A stretch of DNA of 64,000 bases from Xanthobacteraceae bacterium 501b. GTDB taxonomy: Bacteria; Pseudomonadota; Alphaproteobacteria; Rhizobiales; Xanthobacteraceae. The notes beneath the pieces were generated by a model. It was not told the DNA's origin and made no database searches. It saw only the letters and a list, made by a program, of their open reading frames with translations. Numbering within the stretch: position 1 is the stretch's first letter; each line of letters begins with the position of its first letter. The DNA lies in contig KB899087.1 in NCBI GenBank assembly GCA_000378025.1, positions 2,232,001 through 2,296,000 of the forward strand, in the 5' to 3' direction. A program made the translations under genes and the position numbers. Shown in pieces: positions 17,190 through 25,583 of the stretch.

Positions 17190-17504
17190 AGGTGCCGCAT
17201 ACAGCATCGCCCCATCGATTGCAGGGCACGGACCATCACAATAGCCGGAGCCGTTGCGGAAGTTTACCCTTACATTCCTCTGCCGTCCTCCAGGGTCCGG
17301 GTTCGACGAGACACCGCACATGGGCGAGGCGCTTTTTCGGAGACGGCGCCGCTCCGCCTCAATCGTGACGCATTGGCGCGGTAAGTCATCCATCGTCGCT
17401 CATGCGGCCGGCCCCATCATCAAGATGCAGGGCTTTTTCTTTACTCACACATCGACGCAACAGCGTCAGCCGCCGACCAAGGGTCGAAGCGGCCAAGAGG
17501 ATTT
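17190..17504. other. 315-base non-coding stretch between VanZ-like gene and small ORF
   Basis: No gene with convincing start and codon use was found. It must hold the promoter of the VanZ-like gene (minus) and of the 41-residue ORF (plus). An AT-richer patch around 17430-17455 (GGGCTTTTTCTTTACTCACA) stands out against the GC-rich surroundings. No operator or riboswitch was recognised. Confidence 0.5.
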
Positions 17505-17630
17505 ATGCGTACTCACAAGCTTACCCCGCCCGCGCCCGCCATCATCCGCTCCAGCCCGGAGTGGAAGCCGGAGCCCTGCGGTCTCACGCGCGAGCAGATC
17601 CGCGCCATCATCATCGAGCAGATCGGCTAA
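17505..17630 (+). CDS. 41-residue small protein
   Basis: Short ORF with an AGAGGA ribosome site 4-5 bases before ATG 17505. The peptide opens MRTHKLTPPAPAIIRSSPEW, continues KPEPCGLTREQIRAIIIEQIG, then TAA. The C-terminal half looks like one short amphipathic helix; the single Cys precedes GLTREQIR. The local composition is coding-like, and I have the impression that similar short WxPEPCGLTREEIR peptides occur in Hyphomicrobiales, though I could not check. Freestanding, followed by a palindrome at 17645. Function unknown. Confidence 0.6.
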   Translation: MRTHKLTPPAPAIIRSSPEWKPEPCGLTREQIRAIIIEQIG

Positions 17631-17644
17631 GGCACTTCCGATCA

Positions 17645-17673
17645 GGTTGAGTTTCAGCGGAAAGCGCTCAACC
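17645..17673. repeat. 29-base imperfect palindrome
   Basis: GGTTGAG at 17645-17651 is matched by CTCAACC at 17667-17673, with an inner TTTC/GAAA pairing. The hairpin lies 14 bases after the small ORF stop and resembles dispersed intergenic palindromes of Hyphomicrobiales. It could act as a transcription end or RNA-stability element; there is no clean T-tract. Confidence 0.6.
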
Positions 17674-17860
17674 TTCATAGCTTTAAAATGCTCTGGCGCT
17701 TGGCCGCAGAGCCATCTCTTGTCGATCAGGCGAGGCCCCCTGACGGAGGGCCGCTCGGGGTCCCATCAGGCGCAGACCTGCAGCATTGGACGCCTCGCGC
17801 TCCGTTGCAGGATGCGCGACGAGAGAATGGCGCCGCCCCTCCACACTGCCGCGCCTCAAT

Positions 17861-17889
17861 AAAAAGGCCGGGCGCGAGCCCGGCCTTTT
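17861..17889. terminator. bidirectional Rho-independent terminator
   Basis: Stem GGCCGGGC (17866-17873), loop GCGA, stem GCCCGGCC (17878-17885), flanked by AAAAA on the left and TTTT on the right, so it can work on both strands. It lies 32 bases beyond the potF stop (minus) and so probably ends the puuA-potF transcript. Confidence 0.85.
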
Positions 17890-17920
17890 CCATCAGCTGG
17901 CAGCGCCGCCTATCGGCAGC

Positions 17921-19030
17921 TCACTTGCCGCGCTTGAAGTCGCTCCAGGTGCGGGTGACGACGCGCTGCACCTTCTGCGGATAGGTGGTGACGGTGAACA
18001 GCTTCTCCAGCGTCTCCTTGTCCGGGTAAATCGCCGGGTTGTCGAGGATCGCCTTGTCGATGAACTTCTGCGATTCGAGGTTGCCGTTGGCGTAGGAGAT
18101 GAAGTCGGAGTTCTTCGCCGCCACTTCAGGCTTCATCATGTAGTTGATGAAGGCCAGCGCCTCGTCCGGATGCGGAGCATCCTTCGGGATCGCGAAATTG
18201 TCGAACCACATCAACGCGCCTTCCTTCGGGATGACGTACTCGATGTTGACCGCCGGCTTGCCGGTCTTCTCGGCGGCTTCCTCGGCGCGGGCCTTGGCCT
18301 GGAACACGTCGCCCGACCAGCCGAGCGCGATGCAGATGTCGCCGCCGGCCAGCGCGTTGATATAGCCCGAGCTGTCGAATTTGCGGATGAAGGGACGGAT
18401 CGGCGCCAGCAGCTTGCCGGCCGCTTCGATATCCTTCGGGTCCTTGGAGTTCGGATCCTTGCCGAGATAGCGCAGCGCGGTCGGGATCACCTCTTCCGGG
18501 CCGTCCAGCACATAGACGCCGCAGTCCTTGAGCTTGCCGAGGATTTCCGGCTTGAAGAAGATGTCCCAGCTGTTGAGCGGGATGTCGCCGAGGCGCTCCT
18601 TCACCTTGTCGACATTCATGCCGATGCCGGTGGTGCCCCACATATAGTTCACGGCGTATTGGTTGCCGGGATCATAGACGGCGAGGCGGTCGGCGATCAG
18701 CGGCCACTGGTACTGCAGGTTCGGCAGCTTGGCCTTGTCGAGCTTCAGGAACACGCCGGCCTGGATCTGGCGCTGCAGGAAGGAGCCCGTCGGCACCACG
18801 ACGTCATAGCCGGTCTTGCCGCCGAGGAGCTTGGTCTCGAGCACCTCGTTGGAATCGAAGACGTCGTACCGGACCTTGATGCCGGTTTCCTTGGTGAAGG
18901 CCTCCAGTACCGACTCGTCGATATAGTCGGACCAGTTGTAGACGTTCACGACCTTGTCCTGTGCCGAGGCCGGCGCAATCGCCAGCGCGGTCAACAGGCC
19001 TGCCGCGATGGTCGTCAGGAGGCGAGACAT
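17921..19030 (-). CDS. potF: putrescine/polyamine ABC transporter substrate-binding protein
   Basis: Periplasmic polyamine-binding protein (369 residues, almost the same length as E. coli PotF). The signal peptide MSRLLTTIAAGLLTALAIAP ends near ASAQD. The mature N-terminus VNVYNWSDYIDESVLEAFTK and the block VRYDVFDSNEVLETKLLGGK are diagnostic of PotF/PotD. ATG 19028-19030 is chosen because it opens the signal peptide; GAGGAG lies upstream. The permease and ATPase genes (potGHI) are not here, so they must be elsewhere. It follows the puuA-like gene after 115 bases on the same strand. Confidence 0.92.
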   Translation of the reverse strand: MSRLLTTIAAGLLTALAIAPASAQDKVVNVYNWSDYIDESVLEAFTKETGIKVRYDVFDSNEVLETKLLGGKTGYDVVVPTGSFLQRQIQAGVFLKLDKAKLPNLQYQWPLIADRLAVYDPGNQYAVNYMWGTTGIGMNVDKVKERLGDIPLNSWDIFFKPEILGKLKDCGVYVLDGPEEVIPTALRYLGKDPNSKDPKDIEAAGKLLAPIRPFIRKFDSSGYINALAGGDICIALGWSGDVFQAKARAEEAAEKTGKPAVNIEYVIPKEGALMWFDNFAIPKDAPHPDEALAFINYMMKPEVAAKNSDFISYANGNLESQKFIDKAILDNPAIYPDKETLEKLFTVTTYPQKVQRVVTRTWSDFKRGK

Positions 19031-19145
19031 CCTATTCTCCTCGGGAAGTGGGTTTCTTGGGTGGAACGCAAACCACGTCAGGCCAAGGCTAGAGCGTCGA
19101 TCGCCTCGGCTCAAGCCGTCACCGTGCTCACAAACCCGGCTTGGC

Positions 19146-20555
19146 TCACAAATAGGTCTCATACTCCAGCGGGTTGATCCGCCGCTCAAAGGCGGTGAGT
19201 TCCGCCTCCTTCATGATGGCGAAGACGCGCTGATATTCCGCCCCGAACGCCCGCGCCACGAAGTCGGAGCGGCCGAAGGCACGGATCGCCTCGCCCATGT
19301 CGTAGGACAGATGCGGCGCCTCCTGCTCATAGGCATTGCCGGTCAGCGGCGGCGGCGGCTCCAGCGCGCGCTCGATGCCTTCCAGCATGCCGGCGAGGAT
19401 CGCCGCCAGCACGAGATGGGGATGAGCGTCGGCGCCGGCGATGCGGTGCTCCAGCCGGCGCGCCTTGGGCGGCCCGTTCGGCACCCGCACCGCCACCGCG
19501 CGGTTATCATAGCCCCAGGAGATGCTGGTGGGGGCGTAGCTGCCGGGCACCAGGCGGCGGAAACCGTTATAGCTCGGCACATAGAGCACGGCGGTGTCGG
19601 CCATGGTGTCGAGCAGCCCCGCCGCGCACTGGCGCAGCAGGCGCTCGCCCGCCTCGCCGGCGCCGAAGGCGTTGTGGCCCTCGTCATCGGTCAGGCTCAC
19701 ATGCACATGCATCCCCGAGCCGGCGAAATCGAGGAAGGGCTTGGCCATGAAGCTGGCGCGCACGCCATGCTTGCGGGCCACGCCGTCGATCAGACGGCGC
19801 AGCAGGATCGCGTCGTCCGCCGCCGCCATCGGGTCGCGGCGGTGATAGAGGTTGACCTCATACTGCCCCGGCGCCGCCTCGGAGATCACCGTGTCGGCCG
19901 GAAGCCCCTGGATGCGGGCAGCCTCGCGCACATCGTGCAGCAGCGGCGCATAGGCGTCGAGGTCGGACATTGAATACATGTTCTGACGCGCCGGCCCGCC
20001 CACAGAGGCGGGAAACACCGGCTCGGGCACGCCGTTCGGCCCGGGCGCCGGCTTCATCAGGTAGAATTCCAGCTCGAAGGCGACGCAGGGGGTGAGCCCC
20101 AGCGCCGCGAGGCGCTTCACCTGCGCCTCCAGCTTGTGGCGTGGATCGAGATCCCACGGCCGCTCGCCGCCCCGCCCGTCCGGCTCATACATGGAGAGCA
20201 TCACCTGCGCCGCCGGGCGCGGCGACCATGGCACCGGCTTCAGCGTGCCTGCCACCGGGCGGCACATGCCGTCGCGGTCGCCGGTCTCGATATGGATGCC
20301 GGTTTCCTCGACCTCTCGGCCCCAGATGTCGAGGCCGAAGATGGAGAGCGGGATGGCGACGCCGTCGCCCCAGATCTTGCCCCCCGCCCCGCCGGGAATC
20401 CATTTGCCGCGCAGCACGCCATGCGTGTCGGGCAGCAGAACCTCGACAATTTCGGGCGCGCCGTTGGCGGCGACATAGGCGCCGAATTCATCGATCTGCG
20501 GGACGGTTTCGCGCGCAGCGGCCGTGGCGTCTTCCACGGCTTCGGGCAATGGCAT
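19146..20555 (-). CDS. puuA: glutamine synthetase family protein, probable gamma-glutamylputrescine synthetase
   Basis: ATP-dependent amide ligase of the GlnA fold (469 residues). Family blocks: CVAFELEFYLMKP (metal-binding Glu), APGQYEVNLYHR, GSGMHVHVSL, the Arg-containing YVPSYNGFRRLVPGSYAP, and NRAVAVRVP followed by LEHRIAGADAHPHL. The length and divergent sequence match PuuA-type rather than housekeeping GlnA. Neighbours potF and spuC support a first step of putrescine breakdown in which glutamate is joined to putrescine. ATG 20553-20555 has AGGTGG just upstream. Other amines such as ethanolamine or propanediamine remain possible. Confidence 0.82.
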   Translation of the reverse strand: MPLPEAVEDATAAARETVPQIDEFGAYVAANGAPEIVEVLLPDTHGVLRGKWIPGGAGGKIWGDGVAIPLSIFGLDIWGREVEETGIHIETGDRDGMCRPVAGTLKPVPWSPRPAAQVMLSMYEPDGRGGERPWDLDPRHKLEAQVKRLAALGLTPCVAFELEFYLMKPAPGPNGVPEPVFPASVGGPARQNMYSMSDLDAYAPLLHDVREAARIQGLPADTVISEAAPGQYEVNLYHRRDPMAAADDAILLRRLIDGVARKHGVRASFMAKPFLDFAGSGMHVHVSLTDDEGHNAFGAGEAGERLLRQCAAGLLDTMADTAVLYVPSYNGFRRLVPGSYAPTSISWGYDNRAVAVRVPNGPPKARRLEHRIAGADAHPHLVLAAILAGMLEGIERALEPPPPLTGNAYEQEAPHLSYDMGEAIRAFGRSDFVARAFGAEYQRVFAIMKEAELTAFERRINPLEYETYL

Positions 20556-20689
20556 GATCCACCTAGTAAACGTCGATACGTCAAATCTGCGCATGGTGCG
20601 GGGGTATCGGTCAAGCCGCCCGCCCGCGCTGGGCTGGAAGCTGCCGGCCTCCCGTACCGTGCGGCGGCAGTTCTGCCACGCCGGACGAC

Positions 20690-20718
20690 TTGACGCACGC
20701 AAAATGTGATCACATTGT
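20690..20718 (+). promoter_or_regulatory. candidate promoter of the transaminase operon
   Basis: TTGACG (20690-20695), a 17-base spacer, then CATTGT (20713-20718). The -35 box is a good match to the alphaproteobacterial housekeeping consensus; the -10 box is weak. It is placed about 80 bases before the spuC-type start, and the palindrome at 20703-20716 covers its spacer and -10, as a repressor site would. Confidence 0.45.
20703..20716. promoter_or_regulatory. perfect 14-base palindrome AATGTGATCACATT, probable operator
   Basis: Perfect inverted repeat AATGTGATCACATT in the divergent region between puuA and spuC. The TGTGATCACA core resembles sites of GntR/FadR-type repressors more than the spaced CRP site. 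No regulator gene of that kind is adjacent, so the factor would be encoded elsewhere. Confidence 0.6.
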
Positions 20719-20797
20719 GCAGGCAGGTTTTCCGTCCTCCCGGACCATGCGCTGCGCCGCGCCGGCCGGGAAGACGTAGCGGGATAGGAAGCGACAG

Positions 20798-22177
20798 ATG
20801 ACCCTGCCCAAATCCACGGCCGAGCTGCGCGCGCTCGATGCGGCCCATCACCTCCACCCGTTCAGCGACATGAAGACGCTGAACGAGGAGGGTTCGCGCA
20901 TCGTGGTCAAGGCGGAAGGTGTCTGGCTGACCGATTCCGACGGCAACCGCATCCTCGACGGCATGTCCGGCCTCTGGTGCGTGAATGTCGGCTATGGGCA
21001 GGAGGAGATTGTTGAGGCGGTGGCGGCGCAGCTGCGCGAGCTGCCCTATTACAACACCTTCTTCAAGACCACGCACCGGCCGGCCATCGAGCTGTCGGCC
21101 AAGCTCGCCGAATTGACCCCGCCGCAGTTCAACAAGGTGTTCTTCACCGGCTCCGGCTCGGAATCCAACGACACGGTGATCAAGCTGGTCCGCCGCTTCT
21201 TCCAGATCAAGGAGAAGCCGGAGAAGAAGATCATCATCTCCCGCCGCAACGCCTATCACGGCTCCACCGTCGCCGCCGGCAGCCTGGGCGGCATGGCGCC
21301 GATGCATGGGCAGAGCGCGGTCATTCCCGACATCCTGCACATCGCCCAGCCCTATTTCTGGGGCGAGGCCCGCCAGGGCGAGACGCCGGAGGAATTCGGC
21401 CTGCGCACCGCCCGCGCGCTGGAAGCCACCATCGACGCCATGGGCGAGGACCGCATCGCCGCCTTCATCGCCGAGCCGATCCAGGGCGCCGGCGGCGTCA
21501 TCATCCCGCCCGCCAGCTACTGGCCGGAAGTGGCCCGCATCTGCCGCGAGCGCGACATCCTGTTCATCTCCGACGAGGTGATCTGCGGTTTCGGGCGCAC
21601 CGGCAGCTGGTTCGGCTGCGAGAGCTTCGGCACCGAGCCGGATATTCTCGTCATGGCCAAGGGTATCACCTCAGGCTACATGCCGCTCGGTGGGGTGATG
21701 GTGGCCGATCGGGTGGCGGAAGTGCTGCATGAAGGCGGCGACTTCAACCATGGCTACACCTATTCCGGCCACCCCGCCGCCTGCGCCGCCGCGCTGGCCA
21801 ATCTCGCCATCATGCAGCGCGAGGACCTGGTGGGCCGCGTCGCCAATGATGTCGGCCCCTATCTCAAGGCCCGCTGGAGCGCGCTGGCCGAGCACCCGCT
21901 GGTGGGCGAGGCGCCGATGATGGGCCTTGTCGGCGCGCTGGAGCTGACGCCTGATAAGGCCGGCCGCACCAAGTTCCCCGATGTCGGCAAGGCCGGCACG
22001 CTGGCGCGGGACTTCTCGTTCAAGAACAACCTCGTCATGCGCGCCGTGCGCGACCGGCTGATCATCGCCCCGCCGCTCATCATCTCGCATGAGGAGTGCG
22101 ACGAACTGGTCGCCCGCGTGCGCAAGACGCTGGACGAGACCTTCGCCGAGCTCAAGCGCTGGGGCTGGGTGCGTTAG
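20798..22177 (+). CDS. spuC: class III aminotransferase, probable putrescine-pyruvate transaminase
   Basis: PLP-dependent transaminase of 459 residues. FTGSGSESNDTVIKLVRR binds the cofactor phosphate, AYHGSTVAAGSLGG follows, the Asp of FISDEVICGFGRTG contacts the PLP ring nitrogen, and the Schiff-base Lys is in VMAKGITSGYMPLGG. The N-terminal HHLHPFSDMKTLNEEG and the GLWCVNVGYG block are typical of the SpuC/omega-transaminase branch. Its likely job is transfer of an amino group from putrescine or another polyamine to pyruvate. ATG 20798 has AGGAAG upstream. Divergent from puuA-potF with an operator between. Confidence 0.88.
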   Translation: MTLPKSTAELRALDAAHHLHPFSDMKTLNEEGSRIVVKAEGVWLTDSDGNRILDGMSGLWCVNVGYGQEEIVEAVAAQLRELPYYNTFFKTTHRPAIELSAKLAELTPPQFNKVFFTGSGSESNDTVIKLVRRFFQIKEKPEKKIIISRRNAYHGSTVAAGSLGGMAPMHGQSAVIPDILHIAQPYFWGEARQGETPEEFGLRTARALEATIDAMGEDRIAAFIAEPIQGAGGVIIPPASYWPEVARICRERDILFISDEVICGFGRTGSWFGCESFGTEPDILVMAKGITSGYMPLGGVMVADRVAEVLHEGGDFNHGYTYSGHPAACAAALANLAIMQREDLVGRVANDVGPYLKARWSALAEHPLVGEAPMMGLVGALELTPDKAGRTKFPDVGKAGTLARDFSFKNNLVMRAVRDRLIIAPPLIISHEECDELVARVRKTLDETFAELKRWGWVR

Positions 22178-22246
22178 CGCAGCCCCCCACCCGGCACGGA
22201 AACGTGCTTATATGCGCCGGCAGGTACAACTCGCGCGAGCCCGGAC

Positions 22247-23626
22247 ATGAATGCCGTCACCTCGATAAGCGATGGACCGGGCGTCAGCCCGGCCCGCACC
22301 GCCGCGCTGCGGGCGGAGGCGGAAGCGCTCTATCTCGGCACCCGCCCGAAGACGCGCGCCGCCGCCGAGGCTGCCGCGCATCTGCTCGACGGCGTGCCGA
22401 TGCACTGGATGGTCGACTGGTCGACCCCCGTGCCGCTGGTCATCGCCGAGGCCAGCGGCGCCCGGCTGATCGATGTCGACGGCCATGGCTATGACGATTT
22501 CTGCCTGGGCGACACCGCCTCGCTGTTCGGCCATGGGCCGGCCCCGGTGGCGCGGGCTCTCGCGCGGCAGGCGACGGCCGGCCTCGCGACCATGCTGCCG
22601 AGCCCGGATGCCGCCCGTGTCGGCGACCTCCTGAGCGAACGCTTCGGCCTGCCCTACTGGCAGATCGCGACCACCGCCACCGACGCCAACCGCTTCGCCC
22701 TGCGCGCCGCCCGTGCCGCCACCGGGCGCCCGCGCATCCTTGTCTTCGATGGCGCCTATCACGGCGCGGTGGACGAGACCTTCGTCGAGATCGGGCCGGA
22801 CGGGCGTGTCGGCAACCGCCCGGCCCTGATGGGCGAGCCGCGCGACCTTTCCAAGCTCACCCGCGTCGTGCCGTTCAACGATCTCGACGCGCTGGAGGCG
22901 GCGCTGGCCGACCGCACGGTGGCCTGCGTCATCACCGAGCCGGTCATGACGAATTGCGCCATGGTGCTGCCCCAGCCCGGCTTTCACGAGGGGCTGCGCG
23001 AAATCACTCGCCGCCACGGCTCGCTGCTGCTGATTGACGAGACCCACACGCTCTCGACCGGCCCGGGCGGCTATACCCGCGCCTACGGGCTGGAGCCGGA
23101 CATGTTCGTCGCCGGCAAGGCGGTGGCCGGCGGCATTCCCGCCGCAGTCTGGGGCATGACCGGGGAGGTGGCGGAGCGCTTCCGCACCGCCCGCATCAAC
23201 CGGCCTGATGGCCATTCCGGCATGGGCACGACGCTTTCGGGCAGCCCGCTCCAGCTCGCCGCCCTGCGCGCCAATCTGGAAGAGGTCGCCACCGAGCCGG
23301 CCTATGCGCAGATGAACCGCCTCGCCGACCGCATGGAAGTGGGGCTGGCGCAGGTGCTGGCCGACGCCCGCCTGCCCTGGCATATCGCCCGCTGCGGCGC
23401 GCGGGTGGAAGTGGTGCGCGCGCCCTTCCCCCTCAGCGACGGGCGGCAGGCCAAGGGGGCGCATTACCCCGCGCTGGAGGCGACCACCCACCTCGCTTTG
23501 CTGGTGCGCGGCGTGCTGATCTCGCCCTTCCACGACATGATGCTGGCCTCACCCGCGACGACGGAGGCGCAGGTCGAGCGGCTGATCGAGGCCACGGCGC
23601 AGGTAGTGGGCCGGCTGACGGAATAG
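22247..23626 (+). CDS. class III aminotransferase (GSAM-like), second in polyamine cluster
   Basis: A 459-residue PLP enzyme of aminotransferase class III, closer to the glutamate-1-semialdehyde aminomutase branch than its neighbour. Visible features are FCLGDTASLFGHGP near residue 85, ATTATDANRFALRAAR at the phosphate site, DGAYHGAVDET, the PLP-ring Asp in LLIDETHTLSTGPGG, and the Lys in MFVAGKAVAGGIPAAVWG. It is not a haem-biosynthesis HemL copy, since the usual residues around the flap differ. It starts 69 bases after spuC and is probably co-transcribed. The substrate could be another amine or amino acid of the pathway. Confidence 0.8.
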   Translation: MNAVTSISDGPGVSPARTAALRAEAEALYLGTRPKTRAAAEAAAHLLDGVPMHWMVDWSTPVPLVIAEASGARLIDVDGHGYDDFCLGDTASLFGHGPAPVARALARQATAGLATMLPSPDAARVGDLLSERFGLPYWQIATTATDANRFALRAARAATGRPRILVFDGAYHGAVDETFVEIGPDGRVGNRPALMGEPRDLSKLTRVVPFNDLDALEAALADRTVACVITEPVMTNCAMVLPQPGFHEGLREITRRHGSLLLIDETHTLSTGPGGYTRAYGLEPDMFVAGKAVAGGIPAAVWGMTGEVAERFRTARINRPDGHSGMGTTLSGSPLQLAALRANLEEVATEPAYAQMNRLADRMEVGLAQVLADARLPWHIARCGARVEVVRAPFPLSDGRQAKGAHYPALEATTHLALLVRGVLISPFHDMMLASPATTEAQVERLIEATAQVVGRLTE

Positions 23627-23658
23627 CCGCCCCGCCCGTGCGGCACACCGAACGGACC

Positions 23659-23913
23659 GGCCCGACGCTGGTTCAGCCCTACCCGGCTCGGCCCGATGTT
23701 GCCTTAGCTCCTGTCGGGCTTGGCCCGACGTTGCCTCAGCTCCTGTCGGGCTTGGCCCGACGTTGCCTCAGCTCCTGTCGGGCTTGGCCCGACGTTGCCT
23801 CAGCTCCTGTCGGGCTTGGCCCGACGTTGCCTCAGCTCCTGTCGGGCTTGGCCCGACGTTGCCTCAGCTCCTGTCGGGCTTTGCCCGACGCGCGCTCAGC
23901 CCTTATCGGTCGG
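23659..23913. repeat. tandem array of 32-bp hairpin repeats (about 8 copies)
   Basis: Direct repeat with a 32-base period. Copies start at 23690, 23722, 23754, 23786, 23818 and 23850; the five from 23722 on are identical, that at 23690 has two changes. Degenerate copies lie at 23659 (31 bases) and 23882, the latter covering the stop and last codons of the rhodanese gene. Each junction is a palindrome, GTCGGGC-TTG-GCCCGAC, separated by a 15-base constant spacer containing CCTCAGCTCC. The array fills the space between two convergent genes. The period is about three helical turns, so the palindromes face the same side of the DNA. Not CRISPR: spacers are identical. Confidence 0.95.
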
Positions 23914-24234
23914 GAAGCCCGCATCCTTCCAGGCGAGAATGCCGCCCGCCATGTGGCGGTGAAGGTCGAAGCCGGCCGCCTGGGCCGCCGCTGCCGCCTT
24001 CTGCGAGCGCTGGCCGGACCGGCAGGAGAAAACCAGAGTCTTGTCGCCGGGGTCCGGCAGCGCGGCCGCATCGAAGGTCGACAGCGGAAACTCCACCGCG
24101 CCGGGAATGCGCTCGGCGGCCAGCTCGTTCGGCTCGCGCACATCGACGAGAAGGATGGTGCCGTCGTCGAGGCCGGCCCTGACCTCCTCGACCGTCAGAT
24201 TCTCGATCACGCCACCGAACGGATTGGGCTGCAT
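23896..24234 (-). CDS. rhodanese-like domain protein
   Basis: Single-domain sulfurtransferase of 112 residues. The active-site Cys is in the loop VFSCRSGQRS, and the N-terminal substrate strand LLVDVREPNELAAERIPGA is standard for the fold. No signal peptide, so cytoplasmic. The chosen start is ATG 24232-24234 (MQPNPFGGVI); the longer reading adds residues with no support. Its 3' end is overlapped by the last, degenerate copy of the 32-bp hairpin array. The sulfur donor and acceptor are unknown. Confidence 0.88.
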   Translation of the reverse strand: MQPNPFGGVIENLTVEEVRAGLDDGTILLVDVREPNELAAERIPGAVEFPLSTFDAAALPDPGDKTLVFSCRSGQRSQKAAAAAQAAGFDLHRHMAGGILAWKDAGFPTDKG

Positions 24235-24337
24235 CGTCGTGCTCCTTGAGTGCCTGAACGAGGTAGTCCCGCCGGCCCCTTCGCGCAAGTATGCCTCGCG
24301 AGCCCCGCCGCGTTAGGTCTGCCGAGCCCGCTCCCGT

Positions 24338-25345
24338 TCAGCCTGGCCGCGCCGTGGTGACACCAGCGACCACCAGCAGCCCGCCGGCGAGAACGACCAG
24401 CGAGGGGAATTCGCCGAACAGCAGCGCCGCAAGCGCGACGCCGACGACGATCTGCAGCAGCAGTACCACCGAGATCACGCCCGCCGGTAGCCGGCCGAGC
24501 GCGAAGGTCGCGAGCCCCTGCCCGGTGGCATGGGGGATCAGGCCGAGCCCGATCACCGCCAGCAGACCCTGCAGCGACTGCGGAACAAGCACCTCACCCG
24601 CCGCCACCGCCCAGGCGAGGCAGACCACGGCGCCTGTCGCGCTGGCGATCAGCGACACCATGCCCCCGCCCAGCGGCACCGCATCGCCGCGCCCGGCCCG
24701 GCGCACCGCGCGCGTCGCCAGCATATAGGCGGCATAGGCGAGCGCCGCGCCGACGCAGAGCAGGTCGCCGATCACGCTCACGGGCCGAGCCCCGGAAGCG
24801 CCGCCGCCTGCCGCGCTCGACCCGATGATGATGAAGGTTCCGGTCAGCGCCAGCGCCAGCGCGATCAGCAGCCCACGGGTCGGCCGCTCACGCAGGATCA
24901 GCCAGCCGAAAAGGAACACGAACACCACGGCGAGATTGCCGAGCAGCAGCGCATTGGCGGTGCTGGTCAGGGCCAGACCCTTGTGGAACACGATGAGGTC
25001 GGCGCCAAAAAACACGCCGGCCAGCATCGCCAGCAGCACCTGCCGCAGCGAAGGGCGCAGCGCCGTGGCGCCGGCACGGCGCGCCTGGTGAGCCCGGGAG
25101 CGATGCTCGGCATAGGCCCACACCATGGCCGGCCCGAGGGCGAAGAACAGGCGCCAGAAACCGATCGCCGCCGGCCCGGCATCGGCGAGCCGCACCAGCG
25201 GCGCCGAGAAGCCGATGCACATCGCCGCCATCACCACCGCGAAAAACGCCTGACGCCGCATCTGCGTATCGCGGACCACGGACGGGGCGGCATCGGGGAG
25301 AATGATGAGCGACGGCTCGATCACGGCGGCAGGGGGCGGAGACAT
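24338..25345 (-). CDS. EamA/DMT family permease
   Basis: Inner-membrane exporter of the drug/metabolite superfamily, 335 residues, with about ten hydrophobic segments in two EamA repeats (about residues 40-165 and 190-320). GFSAPLVRLADAGPAAIGFWR and GADLIVFHKGLALTSTANALLL (cut) are typical of the first repeat. Start ATG 25343-25345 is uncertain: an upstream TTG and an internal ATG at 25259-25261 are alternatives, and there is no clear ribosome site. Divergent from the LysR gene, which may regulate it. Confidence 0.83.
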   Translation of the reverse strand: MSPPPAAVIEPSLIILPDAAPSVVRDTQMRRQAFFAVVMAAMCIGFSAPLVRLADAGPAAIGFWRLFFALGPAMVWAYAEHRSRAHQARRAGATALRPSLRQVLLAMLAGVFFGADLIVFHKGLALTSTANALLLGNLAVVFVFLFGWLILRERPTRGLLIALALALTGTFIIIGSSAAGGGASGARPVSVIGDLLCVGAALAYAAYMLATRAVRRAGRGDAVPLGGGMVSLIASATGAVVCLAWAVAAGEVLVPQSLQGLLAVIGLGLIPHATGQGLATFALGRLPAGVISVVLLLQIVVGVALAALLFGEFPSLVVLAGGLLVVAGVTTARPG

Positions 25346-25583
25346 TGCCGAACTCGACAGGTGCAAAAGGCGGAGGGCGAGGCATGGGGCCCGGGCCGCG
25401 ACCGGCGCGCAGGCCGGCGCTGGCGGGCTTGAATCAGCAGGCCCGGCTCAGGCCAGCCTGTCTAACGCGCCGATTGAAATCGCGAAAGCGAGTTTATTTT
25501 GTCATTCCATCATGGTTTCTGATATGAAAGCCGCTCGCGCGGCAAAGCGCGACAAATCCTCATCCGGCGGACCGGAGGGCGCG

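Noticed and set aside
17921-23626. Complete polyamine ABC uptake system
   Set aside because: Only the binding protein is here; ATPase and permease genes are missing from the window, so the call is limited to potF.
23659-23913. CRISPR array
   Set aside because: Regular repeats with a constant spacing look similar at first, but all intervening segments are identical, there is no leader and no cas gene is near.
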